Shown: positions 39,101-47,269, counted from the stretch's first letter. The stretch: DNA of 64,000 nt from Sipunculus nudus (GCA_026874595.1 CM049308.1:17420001-17484000), one strand, 5' to 3'. The notes: generated by a model not told the origin, from the letters alone. Numbers and translations are program-made.

Positions 39101-41378
39101 CCCGGCCCGCCTCCCAACCCATTTTTTTCCGATTCTGTATCCAAACCTAACTGAGGACGAGTATCTTTCAACTGAAGACCTAAAAAGGTACTACCAGTCC
39201 ATTCCTAGGCCTGTGCTTTAGCATCCATGTACATGTCAGCTAAGGCCCTCTGGCCTTTCCAAAGCCCAGACGGCACCAAACGATCAAGTCCGGCTAAGGG
39301 CACTCAAACGTTCGAATTCCTCCCATGTGTGTTCCACATGAACAGGCATTTCACCAACTCGGCTTACACTGGCGGCGCAGTGATACATTGTACAAAATAT
39401 TTTTCTACATCTCAGTTACAGCTTCGTTATTTGCATCATCCATGCCTCAATTAAATTATAGGCAAAGCAATTGGTAAGCCTATACCAGTGAGGCACAAGT
39501 TACAAGCACTCTGTAAAATGATGGTGTGCATACGTTTACTCCCATGTAACAGGCATTACACCAACTCGGCTTACACTGGCGGCGCAGAGATAAATTGTAC
39601 AAAATATTTTTCTACACCTTAGTTACAAGCTACATTATTTGCTTCTGCCATGCTCCAGTTAAATTAGAGGTCAGGTAAGTGTTAAACCTTCCATTGAGAC
39701 ACAGATTACAAGCACTCTCTGTAAAATGATGGTGAGCATGCAAGGACAAACATTTTTTAAAAGAATCATATGAGTAGCTTCTAATACACAAACGTGGGTG
39801 GTTGCTGTGGCGGGTAAACCATTTCCAATAATTTAAAACACGAAAATGTGCAGGTAGCTACAGAGCCCGCTTTGAACTTTCTGTTTTAGGCACTAGATGG
39901 CACTGTGCTAGGATTTCCATTATAAATGTGCCTGAAACCGTACCGGAGCCAGTCTGGAGAAGGGGTTTTAAAACTGGCTGATCCCTCATTAGCTTGACCC
40001 TAAGCAACATGTCGTTAATTTCTGGTTAGAAACTTGTTCTCATCGCTTCGTAACTTTAACTTTGCACTTGGATAATATGTTTCATTATCTTATTTGAACA
40101 AGAAAACAAGTAAGGTGTCGCAATTAAGGGATTGTTACCAAGACTATGTTTGCATATGTTGTCAAAGGAGAGTCAGTTATTACTCTTTAGGCAGGGCACC
40201 TACAGATATAATTATGTAATGGAGACTCCATTTGCAGAGACGGATACTGCGTCTAGGCTTCGCTATGTTGCTCCATTAATTAATTAATTACTTCCACTAT
40301 TGAAATAATCAGGTTATAACACCCGATGTATGATAGGATTTTAGATTGCCTTTATTAGGAACGATTTTTTAGAAAGCCATCTTGTATTTTCATTTCAACG
40401 ATCAGTACTAAATTTCTTATCATATATTCTTATCTTATTCTGATATTACATCATTTTTATAATTAATTTACATGTCTTCGTCTTTCTCAACCTCTTCGTA
40501 TCGGAATATTTACAAGGTGAGCTGCGGTGTGAGCACCGCCTTCATGCATAGTTATGGATAGTACTTGATATTTTGTTTAGGGACAATTATGATATCGGTG
40601 TCAGAAGATAAAGAATGCTACATTTAATTATTCTGAAGGTAAAATTTACCGTTAGCACTTTAGGCTGTAATTTGGGAAATTAGCTGGGACAATCATACCG
40701 GCCTGATCTGACAGCCGGTAGAACTGGATGCGAACACCCATACCAAGGGTAGGATAGAATTATTGCTGTGTAGTAGGATTTGACATCAGAGGCTTGTTAC
40801 ACAAAATGTGTAGGTTATTCAAGCTGTCATGACAGACGGAGAGACAAACTTTCCGAGTAAAACCAGCCTTGTTATTAATAACTGCTGCCTGTACACAGGG
40901 TGAATACAGGTTAGTCGACCGGGAATGTAAAATTTATTATTTTCCAAAACAGAATTACGTCAATATTTAATCTTACCTCGGGAAAATCACAGTTCGACAA
41001 GAAAATAAAAAAGTACGGTCAGAAATAGGCGTGAACATCTACTTATACTAGAATTGCTCCGAACCCTATATGTTGTACTGCCACCTCAACGTCTTCAGTT
41101 AAATAAAAAATCGACATTTGGGTGGCAGGCTGCCGGTGGGGGGGGGGGGGGGGGGTGGTGGTGTAGTTCTGGACAATTCAAACCAGCGCTATATCATTTA
41201 ATAAACACATTATATGTTCAAAAAACTTAAGTGGCTATATGTAACGTCTATACATCTCACAAATAAACAAAAACTTACCTCCAACAAGAAAATCTTCCTG
41301 CGCCCGTTTATTTCTTTGCAAAAGATCCCGGCCGCATACCGCATGGATGCACAACAGAGAAACGATCAGCAGCTTCAT
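11846..41378 (-). CDS. Secreted trypsin-fold pseudo-protease with cysteine-rich tail (whole gene, 5 exons)
   Basis: The spliced frame is 1095 nt (364 residues plus TAA). It joins exons 41279-41378, 36061-36205, 24537-25060, 23011-23063 and 11846-12118 with phases 1, 2, 1, 0, and every intron is GT-AG. Residues 1-16 form a signal peptide. Residues 17-30 are a propeptide-like stretch with a basic NKR (23-25). LVGG (31-34) matches the mature start of trypsins. Residues 31 to about 243 follow the chymotrypsin fold: Cys42 and Cys58 equivalents are C56 and C72, exactly 17 residues inclusive as in trypsin; SWG at 142-144; GDCGAP at 200-205. His57 becomes A71, Asp102 becomes G106 and Ser195 becomes C202, so proteolysis is not expected. 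Asp194 is kept (D201). Residues 257-274 are a Thr/Pro linker and 275-364 a nine-cysteine domain I do not recognise. The protein is probably extracellular. The role is unknown; serine-protease homologues elsewhere act as cofactors, inhibitors or binding proteins. Additional unseen alternative exons are possible. Confidence 0.88.
12119..14569. other. Intron 4, 3' part: no feature beyond unassigned sequence
   Basis: A frame at 13273-13037 (minus) reads 78 codons with an AATAAA inside its end. It has no recognisable domain, so it is not called. The rest is AT-rich. Confidence 0.5.
14570..14742. repeat. 30-bp minisatellite, left part
   Basis: Degenerate units of about 30 bp, consensus close to 'gatgctaatttctcatttaagatttgat'. 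The same array resumes at 15545. Confidence 0.8.
14743..15539 (-). mobile_element. Solo LTR inserted into the minisatellite
   Basis: Read on the minus strand it starts TGTGACACGGGCGTAAC and ends GATCTGTTTATATTAGGTTCC-GTAA. The last 350 bases align with the 3' part of the LTR at 53354-54363 ('ggtggtatcca', 'tgtattgatt', 'acttctttattcattcccc', 'gctgcctagtgtt', 'gttccgta'). No internal retrotransposon genes flank it, hence a solo LTR. The expected terminal ACA is mutated to AAA. Confidence 0.75.
15545..16065. repeat. 30-bp minisatellite, right part
   Basis: About 17 degenerate units of about 30 bp with consensus 'gatgctaatttctcattaaagatatgattt'. It is continuous in sequence with 14570-14742 apart from the LTR. 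Confidence 0.88.
16570..16745. repeat. Small GGATCC-ended inverted-repeat element, copy 3
   Basis: It begins GGCGGATCCAGAGGCC and ends 'ttttggaccctcccctttccaaaatactgga'. Its inner 'tttagtcttcctcttttggacc' matches copy 2 at about 9618-9640. Confidence 0.5.
16800..17090 (+). pseudogene. Ty3/gypsy reverse-transcriptase/RNase H relic
   Basis: Three short segments in different frames align in the order expected of a gypsy pol. First is a block with FQIPLAGQKF (compare YWQIPLAEED). Next is IRMMPFG (compare TRMPFG) at about 16939-16960. Last is LKEVLSLSLPQKPFVLLTDE (compare LPDF-KPFVLLTDAS), ending at about 17050. Frameshifts, stops and a deletion after MPFG, which removes the YVDD block, show that it is dead. 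It lies in intron 4 on the strand opposite to the host gene. Confidence 0.65.
17095..17510. repeat. Dispersed repeat, second copy of 7790-8400
   Basis: It shares 'aaattcaacaaac', 'gattggtctggtttatgttaagt', 'ccatgaagcgttgtcaaaattacgaaaatat' and 'gggccgaaatggtgct' in the same order. It directly follows the gypsy relic, so it may be part of the same decayed element. Confidence 0.6.
17511..18829. other. Intron 4, unassigned
   Basis: No gene or clear repeat was seen. Several short open frames here lack support. Confidence 0.45.
18830..19610. repeat. Degenerate tandem array
   Basis: Recurring blocks 'aaaatgtagaagtctca-t---ttttattttag' (18852, 19085) and 'caaaggggcccggg/cccat' (19211, 19331, 19410) in fixed order suggest diverged units of roughly 200 bp. 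GC-rich 'gggcccggg' alternates with AT-rich spacers. Confidence 0.5.
19611..21070. other. Intron 4, unassigned
   Basis: AT-rich with a G run at about 20005-20017. No exon-like frame with splice signals in phase with the host gene was found. Confidence 0.45.
21073..22130. mobile_element. TA-flanked inverted-repeat DNA element
   Basis: It begins CGGTGGCTGATTTAGGACAC and ends with the inverted copy (GTGTCCTCAATCAGCCACCG). It is bounded on both sides by TA, the target duplication typical of Tc1/mariner-type elements. The inverted similarity continues inward for over 100 bases through A-rich blocks ('aggaagcaaaaaaaatat'). A perfect 20-bp palindrome TATCTCGAGATCTCGAGATA occurs at 21107-21126 and again at 21880-21899. 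There is no transposase, so it is non-autonomous. Confidence 0.82.
21258..21507. mobile_element. Second inverted-repeat element nested in 21073-22130
   Basis: The left end is a G run followed by TTGCTTCAGCCCCTAAA and the right end TTTAGGGGCTGAAGCA followed by a C run. The ends are inverted copies, about 250 bp apart, and interrupt the outer element. Confidence 0.75.
22603..22750 (+). mobile_element. tRNA-derived SINE-like element, copy 1
   Basis: It starts GTTACG and ends CGTAAC. It shares its body with 43005-42870 on the other strand. The segment at about 22658-22712 looks like a tRNA: 'ctagcgaagcgattagaaca' as an A-box region, 'cggacttgt' as the anticodon stem, and GGGTTCGTTTC as the B box. 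Frames on either strand here are artefacts. Confidence 0.7.
23011..23063 (-). CDS. Exon 4: short Thr/Pro-rich linker
   Basis: A 53-nt exon lies between acceptor TATGTGTTACAG and donor AAG|GTAAGC. It completes Ser257 with the single base left by exon 3, encodes DTPQETATVTLPYTVPK, and ends in phase 0, which is what exon 5 needs. It is too short to be found as a stand-alone open frame; its support is splice signals plus two-sided phase agreement. It probably acts as a flexible, possibly O-glycosylated spacer between the protease-like domain and the cysteine-rich tail. Confidence 0.75.
23064..24536. other. Intron 3
   Basis: 1473 bases, AT-rich. No repeat family was recognised. It starts GTGAGT and ends TTACAG on the minus strand. 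Confidence 0.75.
24537..25060 (-). CDS. Exon 3: main body of the protease fold, Asp102 and Ser195 replaced
   Basis: The acceptor TTTCATTTTAG|A and the donor ACAA|GTGAGT enclose 524 nt (residues 82-257). The open frame has no stop and is the longest in the window. NTGIGILIT (104-112) aligns with the NNDIALLKL block, placing G106 at Asp102. IVSWGMT (140-146) matches the Trp141-Gly142 block. C185 and C198 match Cys182 and Cys191, and C169 or C168 matches Cys168. GTCFGDCGAP (196-205) matches DSCQGDSGGP, so position 189 is Gly, 194 is Asp and 195 is Cys. C223 matches Cys220. SVYPYLSYI (233-241) matches the C-terminal helix region, usually YTKVYNYVKWI. A translation running on past 24537 would be intron. 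Confidence 0.93.
25985..26195. repeat. Small inverted-repeat element, diverged copy 4
   Basis: 'gttcaacccagtgggattaatgaaaaaacct' and 'cccgttaggtccgcttctgg' match the family at 5621, 9497 and 16570, but the GGATCC ends have decayed. Confidence 0.4.
26445..26640. repeat. GTGGGCAC-motif repeat, probable MITE fragment
   Basis: It begins CAGTCCTCTCTTAGTGGGCA, followed by two more GTGGGCAC motifs. The start resembles the ends of pogo/mariner-type MITEs. The far end is not defined. Confidence 0.35.
26641..28311. other. Intron 2, unassigned AT-rich DNA
   Basis: Nothing coding. Short TA tracts occur at about 27375-27388 and 27872-27882. Confidence 0.5.
28312..29323 (+). mobile_element. Pearl/Helitron-like element, copy 3, with 156-bp core repeats
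   Basis: It starts AACAAGTGACCCATGGGCCA and ends with GGACAAAGGCTGATCGCTAGA then GCTAAA. The core has five tandem units marked by 'atataggtca' at 28545, 28688, 28845, 29001 and 29157, spacing 143-157 and mostly 156. Open frames across it encode a repeating GDLPRTS-like string only because the units repeat; I do not treat them as protein. Confidence 0.78.
29324..31409. other. Intron 2, unassigned; possible LTR-like tail near 31000-31128
   Basis: The 30020-31128 stretch is less AT-rich and ends 'ccttcggggatgtgaca' after an AATT/TTATT-rich block, which is LTR-like. I could not define a start or a target duplication. Confidence 0.3.
31410..32110 (+). mobile_element. Pearl/Helitron-like element, copy 4, 5' part
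   Basis: AACAAGTGACCCATGGTTCA marks the 5' signature. It includes a GGCGCCACC motif near 31815. It is interrupted at 32111 by a second complete 5' signature. Its 3' part may be 35181-35390. Confidence 0.6.
32431..33270 (+). repeat. Tandem array of 280-bp units
   Basis: Three units start near 32431, 32708 and 32989. They share 'aatc-agaaag-t-tcc', 'actgtgcaaa' and 'gatcggtcaaacggttcc'. The last two each contain GGTGGCGCCACC twice. Confidence 0.8.
33473..35168 (+). repeat. Tandem array of 339-bp units
   Basis: Five units start at 33473, 33812, 34155, 34491 and 34828 (spacings 339, 343, 336, 337). Each opens with CAGGTGGCGCCACCAGTCTG or a variant, and contains 'gaaggatatgggtaacagagacc' and 'ggtccagtcgttacgatttgt'. 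Apparent open frames in either strand repeat with the unit. Confidence 0.88.
35181..35395 (+). mobile_element. Pearl/Helitron-like 3' tail, probably the rest of copy 4
   Basis: It has 'aaaatataggttacagtgacc', a GGACGGAAGAACGGGCAG stretch, and 'gacaaagggtaatcactattgctcagatgacct', which matches the family 3' end. It directly follows copy 5. Confidence 0.55.
36061..36205 (-). CDS. Exon 2: N-terminal half of the protease fold, His57 replaced by Ala
   Basis: The acceptor TTTTTTACCCATAG and the donor ATAAA|GTAAGT frame 145 nt, entered in phase 1 and left in phase 2 (residues 34-82). Residues 56-72 read CSGVCIGKKVVLTCGAC. In trypsin the same 17-residue interval runs from Cys42 to Cys58 and ends in TAAHC. 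The catalytic His57 therefore aligns with A71. Extra cysteines appear at C60 and C69, positions 46 and 55 in chymotrypsin numbering, which are normally not cysteine. The exon lies between 5.1 kb and 11 kb introns full of repeats. Confidence 0.87.
36206..37138. other. Intron 1, 3' part, unassigned
   Basis: A 113-codon plus-strand frame at 36619 has no recognised domain and no supporting context, so no gene is called. Confidence 0.45.
37139..37315. repeat. Probable MITE with CAGT-GAAC ends
   Basis: The left end is CAGTCGAACTCAAC and the inverted right end is AGTGAACCCCGGCTTGCGAC. Inner 'gtggtcgtaattt' and 'gatggtcgca' motifs repeat. The ends resemble those of pogo/Tc1-type MITEs. Confidence 0.4.
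38135..38225. repeat. 20-bp minisatellite containing CACGTG
   Basis: About four and a half units of 'cacgtgacgattctcactg', with CACGTG or near-matches (GCACGTGA, GCACGTAA, ACACGTGA, TCACGTGT) at 20-base spacing. It lies inside intron 1 of the pseudo-protease gene. Confidence 0.85.
38226..39317. other. Intron 1, unassigned
   Basis: A short pair 'gccacgtagtccgat' is duplicated at about 38517-38547. No gene seen. Confidence 0.45.
39318..39742. repeat. Tandem duplication of about 215 bp
   Basis: Both halves (about 39318-39532 and 39538-39742) contain 'accaactcggcttacactggcggcgcag', 'attgtacaaaatatttttctaca' and 'acaagcactct-tgtaaaatgatggtg' in order. Confidence 0.88.
39743..41278. other. Intron 1, 5' part
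   Basis: AT-rich with (TTAA)n at about 40277-40291 and a G run at about 41138-41155. It begins GTAAGT at 41278 (minus). Confidence 0.6.
41279..41378 (-). CDS. Exon 1: start codon, signal peptide and propeptide-like stretch
   Basis: The ATG is at 41378-41376 and has A at -3. It is the first ATG after the predicted cap site. It encodes residues 1-33 plus one base. MKLLIVSLLCIHAVCG is a typical signal peptide with cleavage likely after G16. RDLLQRNKRAQEDF follows and then LVG. In ordinary trypsinogens a Lys or Arg sits immediately before IVGG. Here the residue before LVGG is Phe (F30) and the nearest basic pair ends at R25, five residues upstream, so classical tryptic activation would not expose the LVGG end. 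The donor site is G|GTAAGT. Confidence 0.88.
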
Positions 41379-41404
41379 TGTGTCTTCTGTTCACACGACT
41401 GGAC

Positions 41405-41475
41405 TGCAATGAGGGATTCGTTGAGATGGGCGTTTTATATATCTAGACTAAAACTGCAGCTCGCTCTGTGATTGG
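41405..41475 (-). promoter_or_regulatory. Core promoter of the pseudo-protease gene (CCAAT, TATA, initiator)
   Basis: On the minus strand CCAAT is at 41475-41471 and TATATAAAA at 41441-41433. CTCATTG with a candidate +1 A at 41410 is 29-31 bases after the TATA box. The ATG follows 32 bases later at 41378. The spacing is that of a strong, tissue-restricted TATA promoter. Confidence 0.72.
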
Positions 41476-41683
41476 TAAATAACTTCTTGTTTTCATGAAT
41501 ATGCATTTCTTCCAGCTGTCAAGTGGGTTATTTTGTCATTCGCCAGAAATCTGAGTCACGAAACACACCTTAATGGCCTTTATTTAAACATTGCAGTGAA
41601 GCATGAAATAGGCCCTTATGTTAAATATGAATAATGGACATCATTACCGAAAAAAACTTGGATTCAACAGGCGATTTCAGTTA

Positions 41684-41684
41684 C

Positions 41685-41728
<44 letters not shown>
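41684..41728. repeat. C run followed by (CT)n
   Basis: About 12 C bases and then about 17 CT units, roughly 250 bases upstream of the promoter of the pseudo-protease gene. Confidence 0.92.
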
Positions 41729-41731
<3 letters not shown>

Positions 41732-42869
41732 GATGTGGCCTACTTTGTTATACAAATGCGACTTAATCGAAAGTACAATAACAGTACTAGAGCGCAGGAC
41801 TAATTTGGCGCTACATGTCGTGACAGAGGGACTGGTAGGAAGATAGCGGGCTGCATTAATAACCATAAAAATTGTGGAATGAACTTTTTTTCATGCAGAT
41901 TGATGAATTAAACAGATAACTTCTCAAAAAGGGTTTTTATGTATATTTGTTAACAATTCTTATAATTATTTTCTTCCAGATTTCTCAGATTGGACTGAAT
42001 CTCTGTATATGTTGTTTACATATAATGTGTCACGTGCTTCGGTAAACAGTGTTTCCAAGGCAGAAAAATGTATGGTTGAACTCATGTGATGAATGTGTGT
42101 GGACTGGTTTGATTTTTTTATCGTTTCTTTAATGAACTGGTGCGAGAGATTCAGTGATGCAAATAGGACAATACTAAATTACATCTCGAGGGATGGGCAC
42201 AACAAGCGGATTATAATTACATTTTAGTCACGAATCTGACTTGATATGAGGCGGCTGTATGGTCACAACAAGCAAGTATTTATGATACTTGAATCACGAT
42301 TCTTACCTGATAAAGGTTATGCATGAGAAGACTGGGCACGACTCGCAGCTGATATTTTTCATAAATGATGTCTTAGTGCGCCGTACCGATTTAAACAGTG
42401 GAAAATGCCCGAATCTCATATTAAGACGTGTTTCTATGATTATAATGTTGAATGCTTTTGATAACTATGCTATAATTGCACACCTTTGAGCGAGGTGTTA
42501 AATTTAATTTGGAATTTATATTTATCGTAAACCTATGAGCGAGGTGTTAAATTACAGTGGTAGGAAACAGTTGTAAAATAATCTTAGGTGAGTGAAAGAA
42601 ATAAAAAGACCGGTGATCGACTTTTAATCGACTATTTTATGTACCATCTATATTACCATGAAATTTATTGTATAGAATTATACCTGAAGTATTTAATGAG
42701 TAAATTCAATATAACTTGTATGTCGTCCGTCCAGACGTTAACATCACATGAGCACCCTATAAGACAGATTTGCATGACTGGTTACAGTTGGACCTAGATA
42801 CGTCAAATTTGATAAATATCCAGCGACGTTCCTGTAAAAAATCCTTGAAAACTGGAAACAATGCACTGT
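41729..42869. other. Upstream intergenic, unassigned
   Basis: 'gagcgaggtgttaaatt' occurs twice, at about 42488 and 42538. No gene seen. Confidence 0.45.
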
Positions 42870-43005
42870 GTTACGAAGACAAATAAATGGGGGGAAATCC
42901 TGGGCCGATCCGGGAGTCGTACAAGTCCGGCGTACCAACCGCTTCACTAGAAAAGCAGGCTTTACTAGCAAGAGAGTTCGATCCTCTTTTATGTCACCCC
43001 GTAAC
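42870..43005 (-). mobile_element. tRNA-derived SINE-like element, copy 2
   Basis: On the minus strand it starts GTTACG, ends CGTAAC and follows copy 1 base for base over most of its length ('gaactctcttgctagtaaagc', 'ttttctagtgaagcggttgg', 'ccggacttgt'). The B-box region is degraded. Confidence 0.7.
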
Positions 43006-44399
43006 ACACCCCCTCTTAAGAGCGTTCTGCTATCAGAAAAAGACTTATTATCCCAGGAGTCACACTAATGTTTGAAGGAACATAGATTTCTGCAGTAATA
43101 TTTATATAATATCACGTTATCAGTTCAGTTTGACTAAAAAGTTTCCCAGCAAAATCATCCCGGCACGTGGACTTGCTACCCAAATTTAATACATCATCAT
43201 GGTTCTGCGAGTAAGTAAACATAGAATATTTGTTTACCATAACAAGACTGCCTGACTAGAAGTCCCAGACAAAGAAAATAAACTAAAACAATAAACACGG
43301 AAGAAAAACTATTTGGAGGCTTGAAAACTTGAAATGTTACGTGGTACGGACACCAGACGGCATGCCTGCTATGTTTGCTTTGCGCCATTGATCGCGTTAT
43401 TTACATTCATGTACAGGAATAATCAAACGGTTTTAGAGAAATATTGGCTGATAATAATTTAAAGGAGGAATCCATCTAATTCATGCATATTTAAGGTAAG
43501 AAACTAGGTTCCATTCATCCTGCAAACAACTGGCAAGCCAGCAGTCCCGATAATATTATTACAGTAACAGATTTGATATAAACCTGAAAGGCATTGTTGG
43601 ACCCTTTATCCAAATAAACTGTGGGTTCAAATGTATGAGCATGACCTCATAACTCAATGAGCATCCCGCAAATAGTCCTTTTTTCTAGGAGGGCAAGCAC
43701 TGAAGTGTACATAACCTCTCCTGCTTTCGGGACTCCAGGTCTAGCACGACGCAATGTTGTTACATTTATAGAAAACCTGTTTGTGTGTTTATTTCTGGTG
43801 CGCTTGAACATTCCCGGTATTCTACAAGTACTAGAGGAGTTTTAAAAATCTTTCCATTACATATCAGCTACATTTCCACTGCGGTCCGAATACGGTCGCG
43901 ATTATGGGTACGTTTTGTGTGCCAATGTATATATTAGTAATCGCCGCACGGCCACCTGCGGTCTGAAGCATATAATGTGACGATACTTTTAATGATTTCA
44001 AAGGCGATATTTTTGGTAAAAACTAAACAGGTAATACTGCATCTGATAAACGCTAATGCAAGTGTTTACTTGCCTTTTCAGCTTCTTGTTTCTGTCGATC
44101 TATCTCCTTTTTTGCATGAAATTCGTACTTTAACGCACTTGTCAGTTTAAATTGATGGTGTTATTTGATATTATAACTCTCGTTTTTTCGATATGTTAAG
44201 CAAATGGGGATAAGTCATCTAGGTTTAGTAGAAACCTAAATATCCTGGCTAGTCCTGAAAACACCCGCACACAGAGCAGATTTGAATCCAGTCCTGTCCG
44301 CTATGTTTGCGGCACTTAGCGGACTCTAGATTTATCTCATATATACGCATAATAATCGAATTAAGCGTATACACAGTGCGATTGTGTATGCGGTACTCA
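43006..44399. other. Intergenic, unassigned
   Basis: No gene or repeat family was recognised. Confidence 0.4.
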
Positions 44400-44813
44400 G
44401 GGGCGTAGCCGGGGGGGGGGGGGATGGGGGATGGGGTGCCCCTCTCTGATGTTGCAAAATTTCCAGACACTATAATTTACTCAGTAGATATTTAGTACAT
44501 GACTGATCATTTCATTATTTTAAAATACTTTCATGTAATAAAGATATTTAGTGTGATAGTAATTTTATAATAATAAAATTATAAACCGTGTATTCATAAA
44601 GTTTCATTACTGTACACTTACATCTGCAGGTAACAATTTAAACATAGGAAGATATCTATCTCGGGGACATTATTCTCTAATTGTCACAGGAAAAACTAAG
44701 AAACTGAAGAAAATGCAATCCATGCTTTCAAAACGATGATAAATAAGTGAACCTTTTTCTCTTGCTTTGAGTCTTAAAATGTTATAAGGATTTTGAAGTT
44801 CTGGGCTGATTCT

Positions 44814-44825
44814 CTATATATATAT

Positions 44826-44881
<56 letters not shown>

Positions 44882-44941
44882 GGTAGTGCTCCGATGTAAA
44901 GTGCTCTAGGCCAGAGCGGTATTTGTTGTTTTTCTCCAGAG

Positions 44942-44976
<35 letters not shown>
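44814..44976. repeat. (TA)n - 63-bp unit - (TA)n, copy 1
   Basis: TA tracts at 44814-44878 and 44942-44976 bracket a unique 63-bp piece starting 'gaaggtagtg' and ending 'ctccagagtta', which recurs at 47267-47365. Confidence 0.8.
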
Positions 44977-44978
<2 letters not shown>

Positions 44979-46410
44979 CGTGTGTGAACACTTTGGCTGG
45001 CGGGTATATAATAATATATAATGATATCTAGAGTATACATTAGAAAGTGTACAGCAAAGGAAGACTAATACTAACATTTTATTATATTTAACTAAATATT
45101 TTAATGGAGTTAAGGCAGCTTGAATACAAAATCGGTAAATTAGAGATTTGTTTAATGTGGCGTTCAAAATTGACACGAGGTGCCTGAGAAACTTTCTGTT
45201 GCCTAATTGTTTTGTGCGAGTTTTCTGATTGTTGTTATACAAGGAGTAAGAGCAATGTTTATTCTTTAAGTTTTAACAGCTAGAGGGCCTAACCAATAAT
45301 ATATAAGTTGAGACGAACCCCTCAAACAAATCAAGCATTTTATTCTGACACAGATCTTGTCAATAATTGGAACACGACTACATTAAATGTTCTCCCATAA
45401 AACGAACTTCTTCAGAGCGAGGATCCCTGCTATAACCACGCGACATAAAACATTGGAACAAATAATAATAATTCTTATTATGAAATAATTAAAGTGATAT
45501 AAACAAAACGGAAATACAGTATTGCACCGTTGCAGGATACACATGACAAAATGTGACCTGAAGAGAAATAACGCCAACAAGAACAAAGTCTGAAACAGGA
45601 CAATCATAAAAAAAATTAGTGTCACGCACTTAAACCGCCGCACTCGCAATGTCGCCTTGTCATTTTAACCAAACTACAGGGCATAATCAGACAACATACA
45701 TCACATACGGTATTTGGGTCATTCGAAAATCTTGAGGAATTTAGCTTGTGTAGATTGCCATGTCCAAAATCAGCTGTCCTTTATTTGCCAAACTTTTTAG
45801 ACTTTCTAAATTAAAATAAAAAATGCACACAAATTCCTATAGTAAATGTTAAATATACAGTTTATGTACATTCAAAGAGTTTTGGAACATATCTAAAATT
45901 TAATCTTAAATTCTAAATCCATTTGAATAGCCAGTATCCATTATCATGGATGAAGGTCATGACTGCTAAAGTTTTGTTTTTGTTTTTTTTTTCAAATTCT
46001 GTAAATGATAGAACTAGAAAAAAGTGCCAAATGTCAAATAGTTGTGCTTGCACTAGACTCAAATCTAAACATGAAAATTGTAACCCTTAACAAAGAGATA
46101 CAACAGAGACAAAAACTTAATGCCAATGCAATTTTCTGTGGCTGTTCTCCATCGTTGAGAGATAGGTAGTACCGCCCAGATGGCGTCCATTACGCTATTC
46201 TGGCGTGACAGTTATGTCCGGACAAGTTGAATTGAGCGTGAGGTACAATCTAAACCAAACATATGATGACAGCTCGAAAGTGTGTGAAATATACAGACAT
46301 TTTCACAAAGATCATTCCCAAAAAATTAGATAATAGATGCAAATGTTTTAGATATTGCTACTTAATCCCACATTTACACCCTACTCTCACAAATAATGAC
46401 AATGTAAGAT
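44977..46410. other. Intergenic, unassigned
   Basis: A minus-strand frame near 45603-45383 reads like a short tail plus hydrophobic segment, but it lacks a well-placed ATG, so no gene is called. Confidence 0.4.
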
Positions 46411-46578
46411 ATGTATATTAACCCAACTGATCAAACTAATCCATTAAATGTATCTAAATACAAGAGGACCTGTATGACACACCTTAATATCAGAAGAATC
46501 TTACCAAAGTTTGATGAATTCTATGACCTCGCATTAAGATGCAACGTTAAAGTCATATCGTTAAATGAAAAATGGCTA
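46411..46578 (+). pseudogene. LINE endonuclease fragment
   Basis: Residues 21-56 of the frame (HLNIRRILPKFDEF then VKVISLNEKWL) match the N-terminal apurinic-endonuclease block of CR1/Jockey/RTE-type LINEs (HLNIRSLLPKIDEL then IDVLCLSETWL). The Asn of HLNIR and the Glu of the E-x-W motif are kept. Coding similarity ends abruptly at a (TA)n tract at 46579 and no reverse transcriptase follows, so this is a truncated relic. Confidence 0.68.
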
Positions 46579-47172
46579 TATATAAATATATATATATATA
46601 TATTTATAAATTTATATATAATTTATATTTTGGTCAGGGTGGTTAAACAAGAAATAATAGTCAAGAAGTACCTCTTAAGTAAATATTTTTGGACACAAAG
46701 CTGAACTGACATTATTTAATAAAGTTTATTTAACCGGTATTCAGACAAAATATTGACATGCAGTTTGTTGATTTTTTATTTGTAAATTAAATAATTTACT
46801 CTACATTTTTTTTCCATGGCATCAATAGAAATTTACTTAAATGATTCAATTACCTCAAGAGTATTCGACATGTACATTTTTGCAAATGAAAAAAAAAGAA
46901 ATCTTTTATGAAATCTGATGTAAATATGACCAAACTGGCACGTTGTAAATTTGGCACTGGGCAATATTAGGCATGGGCTTGAGATGATAACCAATTGAAT
47001 AAACCTTTCATGGGCTTGTTTGTAGATTCATTAACTAGGCTTGGTCAGTGTACATTGCAGCAGTTTCTGGTGGTCAGTTTACACATACTGTGGGGCAAGT
47101 TATTGTTAGGTGAGGCTAGACAGTACTGCTGCAGTATTGGTGACGTTTGAGTAATTCAGGTTGAACCCAACC

Positions 47173-47175
<3 letters not shown>

Positions 47176-47269
<94 letters not shown>

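Noticed and set aside
44814-45242. 142-codon frame with long Tyr-Ile runs
   Set aside because: A translation of (TA)n microsatellites. The same applies to frames rich in Thr-His, Leu-Ser, Arg-Glu or Ile-Tyr elsewhere.
45383-45649. Minus-strand frame resembling a type II membrane-protein N terminus
   Set aside because: The basic tail has no in-frame ATG and the sequence is T-rich, which gives hydrophobic residues by chance.
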